Shown in pieces: positions 54,058 through 64,000 of a DNA stretch of 64,000 nt. Within the stretch, counting starts at the first letter, position 1, and the number at the start of each line of letters is the position of its first letter. The translations under genes were made by a program, and so were the position numbers. This DNA comes from Elgaria multicarinata webbii (Eukaryota; Chordata; Lepidosauria; Squamata; Anguidae): the NCBI RefSeq assembly GCF_023053635.1, contig NC_086182.1:36622001-36686000 (forward strand), given 5' to 3'. The notes below the pieces were generated by a model. It was not told the DNA's origin. It did not search any database and saw nothing but the letters and a program-made list of their open reading frames with translations.

Positions 54058-54180
54058 CTGCTCTGGGGCTTCTGGTGCTCTGCCTGCCCAGCCGGCCCAT
54101 ATATATATGCTCCTCCTCAGGGCCATTTCTTCCTGCTTCCACGCAGGCTGATGACACGTCCTCAAGGGCTTGGACTTTAG
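54058..54180 (-). promoter_or_regulatory. APOA4: APOA4 core promoter and non-coding exon 1
   Basis: On the minus strand a TATA box (ATATATATA at 54100-54108) is followed by a short exon ending at 54058 with donor GAGCAG|GTGAGC. This splices to the acceptor at 53609-53610, ahead of the ATG-bearing exon (53511-53608). About 65 bp upstream of the TATA box, the plus strand reads TGGACTTTAG (54171-54180), close to the HNF4-specific core TGGACTTTG. HNF4 control of APOA4 is established in mammals; this site is a candidate only. Confidence 0.65.
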
Positions 54181-54539
54181 CAGGAGCACAACGTGGAGAC
54201 CTGTGTGGCAACGGGGCTGCCGTCTTATCTGCGGGGTGAAGGGAGCTCTGAACAGCAGCGCTAGGAACAGAAGCAGCTGCCTGGCATGAGTCCGGCCCCG
54301 GTCCGGCCAGCCCAGTCTTGTCCACCCTGGCTGGCAGCAACAGCTCTCCGGTGGGGGTCTTTCCCAGCCTACCTAGAAAAGCGGGATTGCAGCTGAGACC
54401 TTCTAAAGCAGGGAGTGAGGGGGGCTACTGCTGGGCAATGGCCCCTCCACTTAGCATGTGGGGAGCCCCCCAACCTCACCCAGGAAGGCAAAGCAACACT
54501 TACAGAGAAGATGCAGAGGAATCCATGGGGACTTGCAAC

Positions 54540-54735
54540 TGTGTGCATTAAAGAGGTCAGAAACAGACTGTGTTACCACAACATGCTAACCCATGATGGG
54601 TTGTTTGCTTGAACAACCCTCATTGGGTTAGTTTGTCATGTGAATCCAGACCAGTTTTGTCAGGTGGGTTGCTTTCCAGAGACAACCCACCCTGAAAGCC
54701 CATGGCCTGTTCTAGAGGTTGTTTTTTCTGTGTCA
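54540..54735. repeat. Possible foldback repeat with AACCCA/TGGGTT words
   Basis: 'gctaacccatgatgggttgt' and 'aaccctcattgggttagttt' are mutually inverted, and 'gacaacccaccctg' pairs with 'caggtgggttgctt'. Short nested palindromes suggest a MITE, but the ends are not defined. Confidence 0.4.
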
Positions 54736-54941
54736 TCCAAACCTGGGCATGCCAACCCATCACAAGTCAAGGGCTTTGGGCAGTGAGCCGCTGGCTGCAC
54801 TCATGGCTATTTCCAGAGCTCCTTTCCCCTTGCCAGCAGCAGCCCTGGCTCCGGCCAAGATCCCCATCCCTGCTCAGATCACGATCCCAATAACAGGCGG
54901 GATTTTTTTTATTATTATGCTCAAAAACAGGGCCGGGATTT

Positions 54942-54946
54942 CCGCA

Positions 54947-54986
<40 letters not shown>
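54942..54986. repeat. (CA)n microsatellite
   Basis: An interrupted CA run of about 20 units in the APOA4-APOC3 intergenic region. Confidence 0.95.
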
Positions 54987-54987
<1 letters not shown>

Positions 54988-55764
54988 TTTCTCAGCCCAA
55001 TTTTATGTGTGCAAATTGTTTATTTATCCATTCATTTCAAAATTCAGTGATTTGCAATTGCATAGTTGCGCAACTGCGGGTATCCAAAATACAGGGGCTT
55101 TGCCTTGGCTTCTCCCTTGAGCACCAGACATACAAGGGTACAGTCAAGGGTAACTTGTAGCAAGGCTGTTAGCGGGGGGGGAGGGGGAATGGGTGTAGAT
55201 TTGCCCCACCCAGCAAGGGTTTCCCCAGGGTTCGATGCGCTGCCCTGAACCTCGGAGGTGCCCTGATAGGAATCCCCACTTGCTAAGCTCAGCTCAGCTT
55301 CCAGGGTAACTCACCTTTTCCCAGGGGAAATTGCCTACACTTTTGAAAATGGAAGAGACCCACACACACACACACACAACTTAATCAAAGAGCAAGCACT
55401 GAATTCACAAAGGCTTCCTTGACCTCCTGCTAGTTTCGGTGCTTTCAGATGTGGCGCTCCAAGTGTGAGCAATTGGAAGGGACTGAAAGATGGCAGAAGG
55501 GGGGTGGGGTGGAAAAAGACACACACACCCCCAATAATGTTCCATGAACGAGGCAAGGTAAAGCTTCATCTGGGAGCTGCCTCCTTTTCATAGTGCACTT
55601 AGTACATTTCTAGGTACTTTGTAAATAACCTAATGTCACGTGCATCCCCAGCAAAGTAGGAAACACACCTTTGTACTTTTGCCAAACTAATCTAGCCATC
55701 ATATAATAGGATTTGGGGATTTCTAGTCTCGGGATACATCTGTACACCACACGCTGCACCTGTG

Positions 55765-55935
55765 TGTTGCAGTGGTCTGAGTGTTGCGCTGGGATTTGGG
55801 GTACCTGGGTTGTGGGCCCTGGGTGCCTTTGGGACGGTCACTGACTCTCAGCCTCACCTCCCTCATTGGGTTGCTGTGAGGACAGAATAGAGAGGAGGCA
55901 GGATAGAAATGTAATAATAAACAATGAATAAATAA
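55765..55935 (+). repeat. tRNA-derived SINE copy
   Basis: It shares 'tcactgactctcagcctcac' and 'gggttgctgtgaggac' with the copy at 6045 and ends in AATAATAAACAATGAATAAAT. The tRNA-like head is degraded. Confidence 0.65.
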
Positions 55936-57238
55936 TGTTATTCCAATCTACCACCAAAGCAATACGACAAGTGCCCAACCATCCACAGAAGCACAGGCAG
56001 GTGGAGGGGACGGGCTCCTTAGTCCCATGCACAGGCCAGGGAGGGGTGTTTCAGCAGGACCCAGCCTTCCTCCCCCATAGAGCGGCTGGCTCCTGCCATT
56101 TAATAATGGAAAAGCGATTCCTTTGCTTGATGTTAAGTGAACGAGATACAACAGTCTAGTAAGAAAGCTGGAGTGAAGAGTCTGCAATTACAAGCCAAGG
56201 GCTCTCTGAAATTCTCACAGCCAGATTACTCATACCCACCTCGCACGTTTTCATAATTAGTCAGTCCAGGTGTTTTGCACTGTAGAGTACCAGAATACTT
56301 TAAGAAAAGAAGAAGCCCAGTCAAGCTAGGTTCCCATCAAGCCTGCCTGCCTGAACACCAGAGTTCGCTGATATTCTCCAAACTCACAACATTTGCAGCT
56401 TGCTGTGTTGGTGCATTAGAAAACCAAGCAAATCCTAGTGCCACAGCAGACAAATAACATCTTCATTAGGAGCTAATGAAATGTCACCATGTCATGAGCA
56501 AACTTTCGAGTTCAGCAAAGCTCCTCAGGCTGCATGTTAAACAAAACCGGGGGGGGGGGGGTTATAAAAAAAACCAAGCATGATGGGAGCCCCAAAGTGT
56601 GCATTTGCAAGAGTCTTGAGATGCCACGGAGGGTTGGAAGCCAGGCTGCATGAGAGTTGTGGGTTCGAGGGAGCGTCATCTGGGGGCTGACTGAGCTGTG
56701 GGGGCGTCCGATGTCCAAGCTGTCTCTCGCCACCCTTGAAATATCCTACCCTGACCCAAGACAATGCTTGGTCAGGGACATTGTGGGGAACTGAAGAGGT
56801 GCCCTGGCATTGCTTGAAGTGCCGGGGGGGGGGGTAAGGCAGGCTCTGCCAGGGCAGAGGGTGGGCCCTGGCCGCTCCCTACGCATGGACGTGCTCGGCT
56901 CTGAGACACAAAGTAATAATACCTTGGACGGTGCTCAGAGCATGTGCAGTGTGCTTTCCCCTCCCCACTGAGTGAAAACAGCCAAAGCACACACAGCCCG
57001 GATTAAGAGGCCGGGCCTCCAAGCATCTTCCTTGGCTTACAAATAAACTAGCGTATTTGGTGCTCCCTGACCTGTCTCAGATGCATTATCTTGGGTTCAC
57101 AGTCCAAGGCGATGCAGATTTCATGTGCAGGATGGAGGGGCAGAGCTCAGCCAGGGATGGCAACAGCCTGGAGGGTTCAAAGATGAGCACCTTTGCTCCG
57201 TAATGCTTCAGTAATGCAAGACACGAGATGGTTGAAGG

Positions 57239-57615
57239 TCATAGAATCATAGAAGAGTCGAGTTGGAAGGGGCCTATAAGTCCATCGAGTCCACACACAC
57301 ACACACACACACACACTGCTCAATGCAGGAATCCACCTCAAAGCATCCCTGACAGACGGTTGTCCGGCTGCCTCTTGAAGGCCTCTAGTGTGGGAGAGCC
57401 CACAACCTCCCTAGGTAACGGGTTCCATTGTCGTACTGCTCTAGCAGTCAGGAATTTTTCCTGATGTCCAGCCGGAATCTGGCTTCCTGTCACTTGAGCC
57501 CATTATTCCGTGTCCTGCACTCTGGGAGGATCGAGAAGAGATCCTGGCCCTCCTCTGTGTGGCAACCTTTCAAGTCCTTGAAGAGTGCTATCATGTCTCC
57601 CCCATATGATTGGGT
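57239..57615 (-). repeat. CR1 LINE 3' end, minus orientation
   Basis: It begins with the complemented octamer tail ('catagaatcatagaa') and runs through 'gagttggaaggggcctataa', 'gaggcctctagtgtgggaga' and 'ccgtgtcctgcactctggga'. It is the longest CR1 copy here, about 375 bp. A CA microsatellite at 57292-57316 has grown within it. Confidence 0.92.
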
Positions 57616-58798
57616 GAGCCACCAGGGCAGCTTGCATGCTGACAGATTGACACAAGGGATTTGTTACTGTGCCAGCTTTGCCCCAGATCCTGTTTCTCGT
57701 GCCAACTGGCCCTTTCAGGGGGCTCTTTCAGCCACCATCAGTCCGCCAAGTCACACCCAGTGTTTCTGCAGCGAGATGGCCCAGGTAGGCTTCCCCAGCC
57801 TGTCCCTGCTGGCCACAAGTGGACCATTGTGGTCATTTTTCAGGTAGTCTTTCTGCTTGGAAACATGCCGTGCTCACACGAGCTGTGTCAGGGCAGGGGG
57901 CAGAATTTCTTTTGGCCGGAGGGCTAAATTCCATTTCAGAGGTTGCATCCCAGGGCCCCGCCACAATACCAGTAAGCAGAGTTTGGCTTAATGCTCTTAG
58001 TGCCAGTGATTAAGTCTTAGCGGAGTTCATTGAGAGTAGGGGAGAAACTGCCTCCAAGCCAGGAAACCAAGAGATTATCAGCCATTGGGCTTTCTGGGAC
58101 ATGGACACACACACACACATGCCTGATCTCTATTATTATTTCTCTTCTCAGTAGAAGGGGAGCAAAGGACCAAGGACTCTTAGGCCAGTTGGAGGCGTGT
58201 GCCAAGCCAGGGGATTGTGTCTCCGTCAGCTGTGTTGAATGGGATATGTGGTGAGGGGGGGGGGAAGTGTGTTACTGGGGGCAGGGATTAGGGCCAGCTA
58301 ATGGTGACAGTGCAGCATGCAAGCTTCTGAGTGGCACAGAAATCTTCCTCAAGCGGGATAATCAGGAAGCATTCAAAGTGCAAGGGCCCAGTGCAGAATC
58401 CAGCCTGGGCAGAACATCTCTTCCCGGCTCAAGCAGAGCAGCCTGTATCTCGCGGTCACTGCGTGGCCTCCTTTGGCTAGCGAAGCAGTCGGCCTCCTCC
58501 CGGGCTGGGCCGTCTTGAGCGAGGGGACGGGGCGCTGTGCATGTGCTTTAGCCCAGGGCTCCCTAGGAAGAGGAGTTGCCAGGCAAGGAAAAGGCTGCCG
58601 GGGCTGGATGGAGAGCGGTGGGCTGCCTGCACCAGCAAAGCAGTCATCTTGGCCCTGCCTGGGGTTGGGTGGGGGGGTGGGCATTTCTCAACCTCCAGCA
58701 CAAGCCTCCATTGAGCAAATACAGCGGCAGGATGGGAGCTGGGAGCAACGGATGCTCCCCCACCCTGCACCCCGCCAACTGCTCCCACCAGGTTCTCT

Positions 58799-58918
58799 GG
58801 TCGAACTTTGGACAAATAGCCCCAACAGTCAGGGGGAGGGGGAGGGAGGGGGATATAAATGAGAAGCTGCCCAGGAGGGTTCCAGACAACAGCAACTCCT
58901 GGGCAGCAGAGAGAGCAG
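58799..58918 (+). promoter_or_regulatory. APOC3: APOC3 core promoter and non-coding exon 1
   Basis: A TATA box (TATAAAT, 58854-58860) is followed by an exon ending at 58918 with donor GAGCAG|GTGAGA. It splices to the acceptor CCCAG at 60091-60094. About 45 bp upstream of the TATA box, 58799-58813 reads GGTCGAACTTTGGAC. Its complement, GTCCAAAGTTCGACC, is DR1-like and fits an HNF4 site. The mammalian APOC3 promoter has an essential HNF4 site near -80, so the position agrees; function is inferred. Confidence 0.65.
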
Positions 58919-60117
58919 GTGAGAGGGGGGGGCAGTTGCTAAAGCAAAGGGGAGGGGGCAGGAGCCAAAGCCTTGGGGAGGGGCCTGCCCATGTTTGCCC
59001 CCATGGGGCACAGCCAGCCCGCTCCCCCCCCCCCCAAAGCTGCTTGGAGCTCCTCTCCTCTTCCTGGCTGCTTTGGGCATGACGTCCCAATGCTGGTGGC
59101 AGGGTGGAGGGTGGGGGGATGCCGTGGGCCGGATAAAGCCATCTGCCCTTCAGTTAAGGACCCTGGTTTTGCCCAAAGTGCAGCCAGGGCTCCATCAGAA
59201 CTGCCGGGGGCTTTCCCCCTCCTCACAACCAGCCACATCTCACCTGGGAAGAGAGAGGCAGAGCACCCGATTCCCACCCAAGCTTCAGACCTGGCACCTT
59301 TGCAGCTGGGGAGTGGGCATGGGTTTCCGAGCAAGGGGCAGGCCTGGTTTTGAACTGAGTCACATGCAGGAACAACGATGCGGCCCCCAGATGCTGCTGT
59401 CCATCCTCAGCCACGGCCCGCCTGCCCAGTCTGACAGGCAGAAGTTTCCTGGGTCTCAGGCGGGCAGGCAGAGGCCCCTCTCTGAGCCTGACCACCTTGG
59501 GAAGCCGGGGCCTGGACCAGGGACTGTGCTCCAGCCGCCGGCCAGCCAAGGGCTCCATGGGCAGCAGCTCCAGATGTGGGATGGACCCTCTCCAAGGGGG
59601 AACAGCGCTTGCCTTGGAGCGAGGCCCTTGTCCCAAGGACCTCTGGGCCTCCCAAGCCACAAGCGAATGGCACAGCAGTGCACCGGCAAGTCAGCCTGGG
59701 GCCATGAGCTCTCTGCCCATCCACGCCCCCAACCCACCCACCACTTGCCTGGCTTGCCTGAACCACGCAAATGCAGGACGTGGCAACTTCCCCCTGCTTG
59801 CTGAGACTCCCAGCTGGAGCGGAGAAAGAGCGGGGGGGGGATGGGGCAGGGGGGAGCTCATGTCCTTGTAGGGAACTGAGACTTGGGGGGGGGGCATTGT
59901 CAGAGCAGTTTTGACGCTGGAGTGCCAGACGGCCATCTCCTCCTGGGCAACGCAGCTGGTTCCCGGCACCTGCACGCGCAGGCCCTGGCACGAGGACGCC
60001 CCGCTCTGCTTGCACCCCCACAAGCCCCCTGGACAGGGCTGGGCTTCCTCCGGGTGGCCTCTTCAGCGGCCAACGACCTGCCTTTCCTTCCCAGCACCGG
60101 TCCAGCCAAGAGACACC

Positions 60118-61647
60118 ATGAGAGCCCCCCTCCTGCTGCCTCTGGCCCTCCTGGCTCTGCTCTCCAACTTTGCACGTGAGAACCCTCGGGGCTGGAATGG
60201 GCGCAGAGGGGCAGGTGGCCAGACCCCAGGGGGCAGGGCGGAGGGCTGGGCGGAGTGCTTGCGGCCGGCTCTGCTCAAGGGCGTGCCGGAGGGCTGCCCC
60301 TTGGGCACGGCTGGTGGGGTGAGAAGCAGCCCCCCAAGCAGGTCTGGGGCTCCCTTCTGGGGCTGCTTCTGGGCGGGGATCCCCCCCGCCGCATCCCACT
60401 GGTGGGCGTGGCCAGAGGCAGAGGAGGTGGGACAAAAGTAGAAAAAAATGGAAGGGTTGAAACCTAGCAAAACTAGAAAAAAATTGCAAAAGGAACACTC
60501 AAGTCAGGAGAGTCTTCCCAGCCTTTTAGAATGGGGGCAAAGCCTCACCAAAGCCAAGACATCCCCAAATGGGGGGCAGGGCCACCTGGGGAGGCCGGAG
60601 GGCCAGGCGGGGGTCCCAGATCCCGCCCCTCTGTTCCTGCTGCTCCTAGGCGCGTTATTCCTCCTCGACAGCAGAGGAAGGGCTGGGGACACACGGGGAG
60701 GGTCCCGGGGGCAGGCGACCGGGTCTGCTGCCCAGCCCCAGGGAAACGCCTGGAATGAGGAGGGGGCGGAGGCGCGAGAAAAGCCTCCTTCCCGGGGGGG
60801 GGGCTTTGGAGGCGCAGAGCGGACCCCCCCCCCCCGTGCCTCCCCTGCCTTCTTCAGCGGGGAGAGGGGGCTCAGCTTCCCAGGCAGTGGGGATTCTCCG
60901 CCCAGCCCCAGAGCGAGCGTGTGGGGGGCCTGGTTGCCCCGCGTCTCCTCTTTTGCAGGGGCCGAAGCACCCCGGGAGGAGAGCCCGGCGGCCCGGGTGC
61001 GGAGCTTCACCCAGCAGGCGGTGCGGAGCGTCCAAGAGCGCCTGGCCGCCCTCCGGCAGTCCGAGGCGGGCCAGAAGGCCAGGTGGGTGGAGGCGGGCCG
61101 GGGGCCCACGGGGGAGCGGGGTCGGGAGGGGGTAGGTGGGGGGGGGCGGTCCTGCAGGGCCTCCCTGGTGGCGACCACCTCCGAAAGAGCCTGCGGCGCG
61201 CGTGCAAGGGAGCCGGCAGCCCCTGGGGTGCGGGGGGGGGAGGCTTCTCGCGGACCCCCGGGGGGCGCGTTCAGCAGGGCCTTCGGGGGTGGGGGCGCGC
61301 AGCCTCCTCGGGGCCGGGAAGGCTCTGGCGTCAAGCGGTCTGCTTCCAGCCCAGGAGCCTCTTTGGGACGGGGGGGGGGCGGCCGGGGCTCCGGGAGGAG
61401 GCACCTCTGGGGAACTCGCGTCCTTCCTGGTACAGGGGCCATTTGTTGGCCGGGAGGCGCCCATAGATGTGGGGAGAGGGACGCCCCCCCCCCTCCGCCT
61501 AAACCCCGCTCTTCCTCCGATCCTCCCTCCCCCCCCCGTCCCTTCAGGGAGTGGCTCGAGTCCGGCTTGGAGAAAGTGCAGCAATTCCTCCGCAGCGTCA
61601 AGGACAAGATCCCCCCGCTGCGGACGGAGGCGGCCCCCGGCTCCTGA
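60118..61647 (+). CDS. APOC3: Apolipoprotein C-III
   Basis: Coding exons: 60118-60175, 60959-61082 and 61548-61647. They total 282 nt, 93 residues (human 99), with phases 1 and 2 as in mammalian APOC3. The signal peptide is MRAPLLLPLALLALLSNFA. The mature protein has an Arg/Ala/Gln-rich amphipathic helix (SFTQQAVRSVQERL) and a C-terminal helix (EKVQQFLRSVKDKI) aligning with the human STVKDK segment. APOC3 inhibits lipoprotein lipase and hepatic uptake of triglyceride-rich particles. Only one of the three tryptophans known from human APOC3 is present (in REWLESG), and the C-terminal tail is short. Identity rests on position, orientation opposite to APOA4 and APOA1, exon structure and this alignment; sequence similarity itself is modest. 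The first coding exon includes 23 nt of leader. Confidence 0.88.
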
Positions 61648-61783
61648 GCGCGGACGCGGCGGGGCCCGGCCGCCCCCCGGTCTCCACTGGCCGGGAGCTC
61701 CGCGCCCGGCGCGCCCCTCGCAGCAGCAGCAGCAGCAGCGGCAGCAGCGCCGCCGAAGCGTCGGGCAGCGCCGCGCGGCCCCC

Positions 61784-61789
61784 ATTAAA
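61784..61789 (+). terminator. APOC3: Poly(A) signal of APOC3
   Basis: ATTAAA, the common variant signal, lies about 137 nt downstream of the stop. A CAG-rich stretch sits in the 3' UTR at 61721-61750. Confidence 0.7.
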
Positions 61790-63269
61790 GCTTGCAAACC
61801 TTTCGCCCGTTTGACTGTCTTGCTGTGTGAACCGACGACGCAAACCCGAGCGGGCCGCAGGAAGCCCCGGCGGCAGAGCCGGAGGTGCAGAGGCCGGGGC
61901 CGCAAGCCCCAAGACCCAGCCCGGGGGTGGGGGGCGCCTCCCTCCAACCGCGGCCCTTTCACGCAGGGGCCGAGCCCCAAGGGGAAGGGGGGCCTGGCCC
62001 CGTCGAGGCGAGGCTCAGGCTCAGGCTCAGGCCGCTGCCTCCCAGCCCCCCCGAAAGGCCTGCTGCCCCCTGGGCTGGGCTTGGGGGCTGGTCCCGGGGG
62101 AGGGGGCGGGCCAGTGCAGCTCCAGAGGCAGCAGTGGCCCTTCCTACCAGGCGCGCGGCAGGGACCCCTGCCCCCCACCCCCGCCAGCGCCAGAGGCACC
62201 ACCAGGCAGCCCGGGGGCACAGCCGAAAGGGAGCCAGGAAGGCCCGTGCCCTGCACCACTCCAGGGCCCAGGCACGGGGATGCTGCGTGCCCAACGGCAG
62301 CATGGCCGGCCACTCCTGCCTCCTGCTTTTCAGAAGAACAAGGCAGCCTCCCCACTGTCTGCAACCTCTGAGCTGCTGGGCTCCTGACATGCGCACTCTG
62401 GGGAGCCAAAGCTCTGTCGCCCGTCCCCGTCCCCCCAAGACCTATGCTAGGTTCTGCCCTCAGGCTCTGCCCAGGTCCCAGAAGGTGCTATCTCCAGTAT
62501 TCAAGGCAGTCAGCCTGTGTGCACCAGTGGCTGGGGAGCATGGGCGGGAGGGTGCTCTCACACCATGTCCTGCTTGTTCATCCCTGGCCGACGGCTGGTT
62601 GGCCACTATGCGAACAGAGTGCTGGACGAGATGGACCCTTGGTCTGATCCAGCCTCAGGGCTCTTCTGATGTTCTTAAGGTCTGTTCAGGAGCGGGGGAT
62701 TCCTTGGAGCAGCAGCCCTGAAGACCCCGGCAGGCCTCTCAGCTCTTCCATCCCCAGGCCCTCTGTGAACATGGGGAGGGGTGGCAGGGGGACACAGTGC
62801 AAGACACAGGGTGGTGCGTCCAGCCCCCAAACAGAAGGGGTACTATATGGGCGCCTTGCCAGGCCACGTTTGCCCCGGACTGTGTGTATGTGTGTGGGTT
62901 GCATGGCCTGGCCTATTTGAGGCAATCATTAACTTCTAACTGGGGCGGGGGGGGGGGGGGGAGAGGCAAAAGCGACACATCTGGGCTCTGAAGTAGCTTC
63001 CTCTCCCTTCGTCCCGCTCCTGGGGCACGTATCCTGCTCCGGTCCAGGCCACAGGCATCCAGCAAGCATTGGAAAAGTTGGGAAGCCCCCCGCCCCCGCC
63101 CCCCCGCTGAGCAGGGCGCTTGAATGGAAGGCACCCCCCTCTCCCCCGGACTCTCCCCTCCTCCCCTGTCCCAACTCCCCCTCCCCACCCCAAGCCACGA
63201 CCCCCAGCTCCCAGACTCCTTCAAGGAAGCGGAAGTTCATCACAGAAAGTCCAGGCCTTAGGGTTGCTC
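61790..63269. other. Convergent APOC3-APOA1 intergenic region
   Basis: Very GC-rich to 62440, with long open frames on both strands that reflect base composition. A LINE tail lies at 62483-62677. A G run sits near 62944-62960. No gene was recognised. Confidence 0.5.
62483..62677 (+). repeat. CR1-clade LINE 3' end, TATGTTCTTA tail type
   Basis: 'tgtgcaccagtggctgggga' and 'gatggacccttggtctgatc' with the 3' end 'ttctgatgttctta'. It is one of the six family members here. Confidence 0.75.
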
Positions 63270-63275
63270 TTTATT
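63270..63275 (-). terminator. APOA1: Poly(A) signal of APOA1
   Basis: AATAAA on the minus strand, about 320 nt past the APOA1 stop. Confidence 0.7.
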
Positions 63276-63590
63276 TGACAAGAACAGAACAGAAAAAAAG
63301 GAGCATTAGAGAGAGGCACTGGTGGTGTGTGTGAGAGTGTGTGTCGGGGGGGGGGGCGTAGAATCTCCGCTCTGGGGACTTCCAGCCTCTAACTCTATTC
63401 AAGGGGGGGGTTGCGAACCCGTCCTCTCCGTCCCCGTCTACAACCCACCAAGGGTTTGGTGCCTAAATAAGGGCAGTGATAAATATCCGCATGGGCCAGC
63501 AGTGCTTGATCCAGGGGCACCCTGAGCGAGGGGGGGGGCAGGCCCAGGCGGCCGGTCCCTGGGGCCCTGCAAGAGGGGGGGGGCAGGCCC

Positions 63591-64000
63591 CTAGGCGGCT
63601 TCCTGCGGCTGCGGCGGCTGCTCCTTCTGCAGCTCGTCTTCCAGGGCGGCTTGAAGGCTGCTCACCACGGCCTTGAAGGCGTCCTTGATCGTGTCCACGG
63701 CTGGCGCCACTTCCTCCCGGAACTTCTCTATCAGGGTGGGGAGCTTCTCCCGCAAGGTGTCGACGTGCTTCTGGGCCTGCACCTGGTACTCAGCCAGTTC
63801 CGTGGCGCTCTGCTCCCGCAGCTCCTGCAGCTTCTGGAGCGACAGCCGGTACAGCTCTTCGTTGTGGGGGGCCAGCTTCTGGCGCAACTCATCCACGTGG
63901 CCGCGGATCCTGTCGCGGGCTCCCTCGGCCACGGGGCTCAGCTTCTGCTGGATGGTGTTCAGGACCTGCTGCATCTGCTCTCGCAGCTCCCCGCTCAAGG
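63591..64000 (-). CDS. APOA1: Apolipoprotein A-I, 3' part of last exon
   Basis: The frame is open through the right edge of the window, so this is a partial gene. The visible 136 residues are the C-terminal part of the last exon. They show 22-residue amphipathic helices punctuated by proline: QQKLSPVAEGARDRIRGHV, then LRQKLAPHNEELYRLSLQ, then LAEYQVQAQKHVDTLREKL, then EKFREEVAPAVDTIKDAFK. These parallel human LQEKLSPLGEEMRDR, LAPYSDELRQRL, LAEYHAKATEHL and LLPVLESFKVSF. APOA1 is the main HDL protein and LCAT cofactor. It is convergent with APOC3, as in mammals. The tail LQKEQPPQPQEAA is proline/glutamine-rich and unlike the mammalian end. APOA4 is excluded because its own copy lies at 49878. 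Confidence 0.93.
   Translation of the reverse strand, partial: LSGELREQMQQVLNTIQQKLSPVAEGARDRIRGHVDELRQKLAPHNEELYRLSLQKLQELREQSATELAEYQVQAQKHVDTLREKLPTLIEKFREEVAPAVDTIKDAFKAVVSSLQAALEDELQKEQPPQPQEAA

Larger units (their letters stand above)
54181..58798. other. Divergent APOA4-APOC3 intergenic region
   Basis: This 4.7 kb region separates the two divergent promoters. In mammals the equivalent region carries the enhancer that drives APOA4, APOC3 and APOA1 in liver and intestine. Recognised content here is interspersed and simple repeats, listed separately. The parts 55100-55760, 55940-57230 and 57620-58798 show no gene or family repeat. Confidence 0.5.

Noticed and set aside
60655-62409. 584-codon minus-strand open frame across APOC3, and the similar 60504-61607 frame
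   Set aside because: The region is extremely GC-rich, which suppresses stop codons. The predicted proteins are Pro/Arg/Gly low complexity and cross APOC3 exons and introns alike.
1-64000. Retroviral or other virus-derived element
   Set aside because: No LTR pair and no gag, pol or env type motifs of a retrovirus, and no Polinton-type genes, were recognised. The only reverse transcriptase is the L2-like LINE at 38731-41280.

Overview
The window looks like a GC-rich stretch of a squamate reptile (lizard or snake) nuclear genome. The genes are split by introns with vertebrate-type splice sites. The repeats are CR1-clade LINE tails ending in ATTCTATG repeats, an L2-like LINE with a long intact reading frame, tRNA-headed SINEs and several foldback MITEs. 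Species cannot be fixed from the sequence alone.

The layout is the conserved BUD13-ZPR1-APOA5-APOA4-APOC3-APOA1 neighbourhood (human 11q23), in the same order and relative orientation as in mammals. From left to right: (1) 1-11.6 kb is non-coding. It holds scattered AT-rich blocks that look like conserved enhancers, plus LINE, SINE and MITE copies. (2) 11.6-17.1 kb, plus strand, is a nine-exon gene (413 codons as assembled here by splice phase) for a protein of the SAXO (stabilizer of axonemal microtubules) type. I do not recall it at this place in mammals. (3) 18.1-28.0 kb, minus strand, is BUD13 in eleven coding exons, including a tandem-repeat exon and two GC-AG introns. (4) 29.8-36.9 kb, minus strand, is ZPR1 in fourteen coding exons. 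(5) 38.5-41.3 kb is a 5'-truncated L2-like LINE with an open reverse-transcriptase frame. (6) 42.5-45.7 kb, minus strand, is APOA5 (366 codons). (7) 49.9-54.1 kb, minus strand, is APOA4 (365 codons). (8) 58.8-61.8 kb, plus strand, is APOC3 (93 codons). (9) 63.6 kb to the window end, minus strand, is the 3' part of APOA1.

BUD13 (splicing and pre-mRNA retention) and ZPR1 (zinc-finger eEF1A/SMN partner) are housekeeping genes with CpG-rich promoters. The four apolipoprotein genes encode exchangeable lipoprotein surface proteins that control plasma triglyceride and HDL. APOA4 and APOC3 are divergent and share a 4.7 kb interval, while APOC3 and APOA1 are convergent. TATA boxes and candidate nuclear-receptor (HNF4/PPAR-type) sites are visible at the APOA5, APOA4 and APOC3 promoters. 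All exon boundaries were derived by hand from splice signals and reading-frame phase, helped by remembered human protein sequences; no alignment was run.
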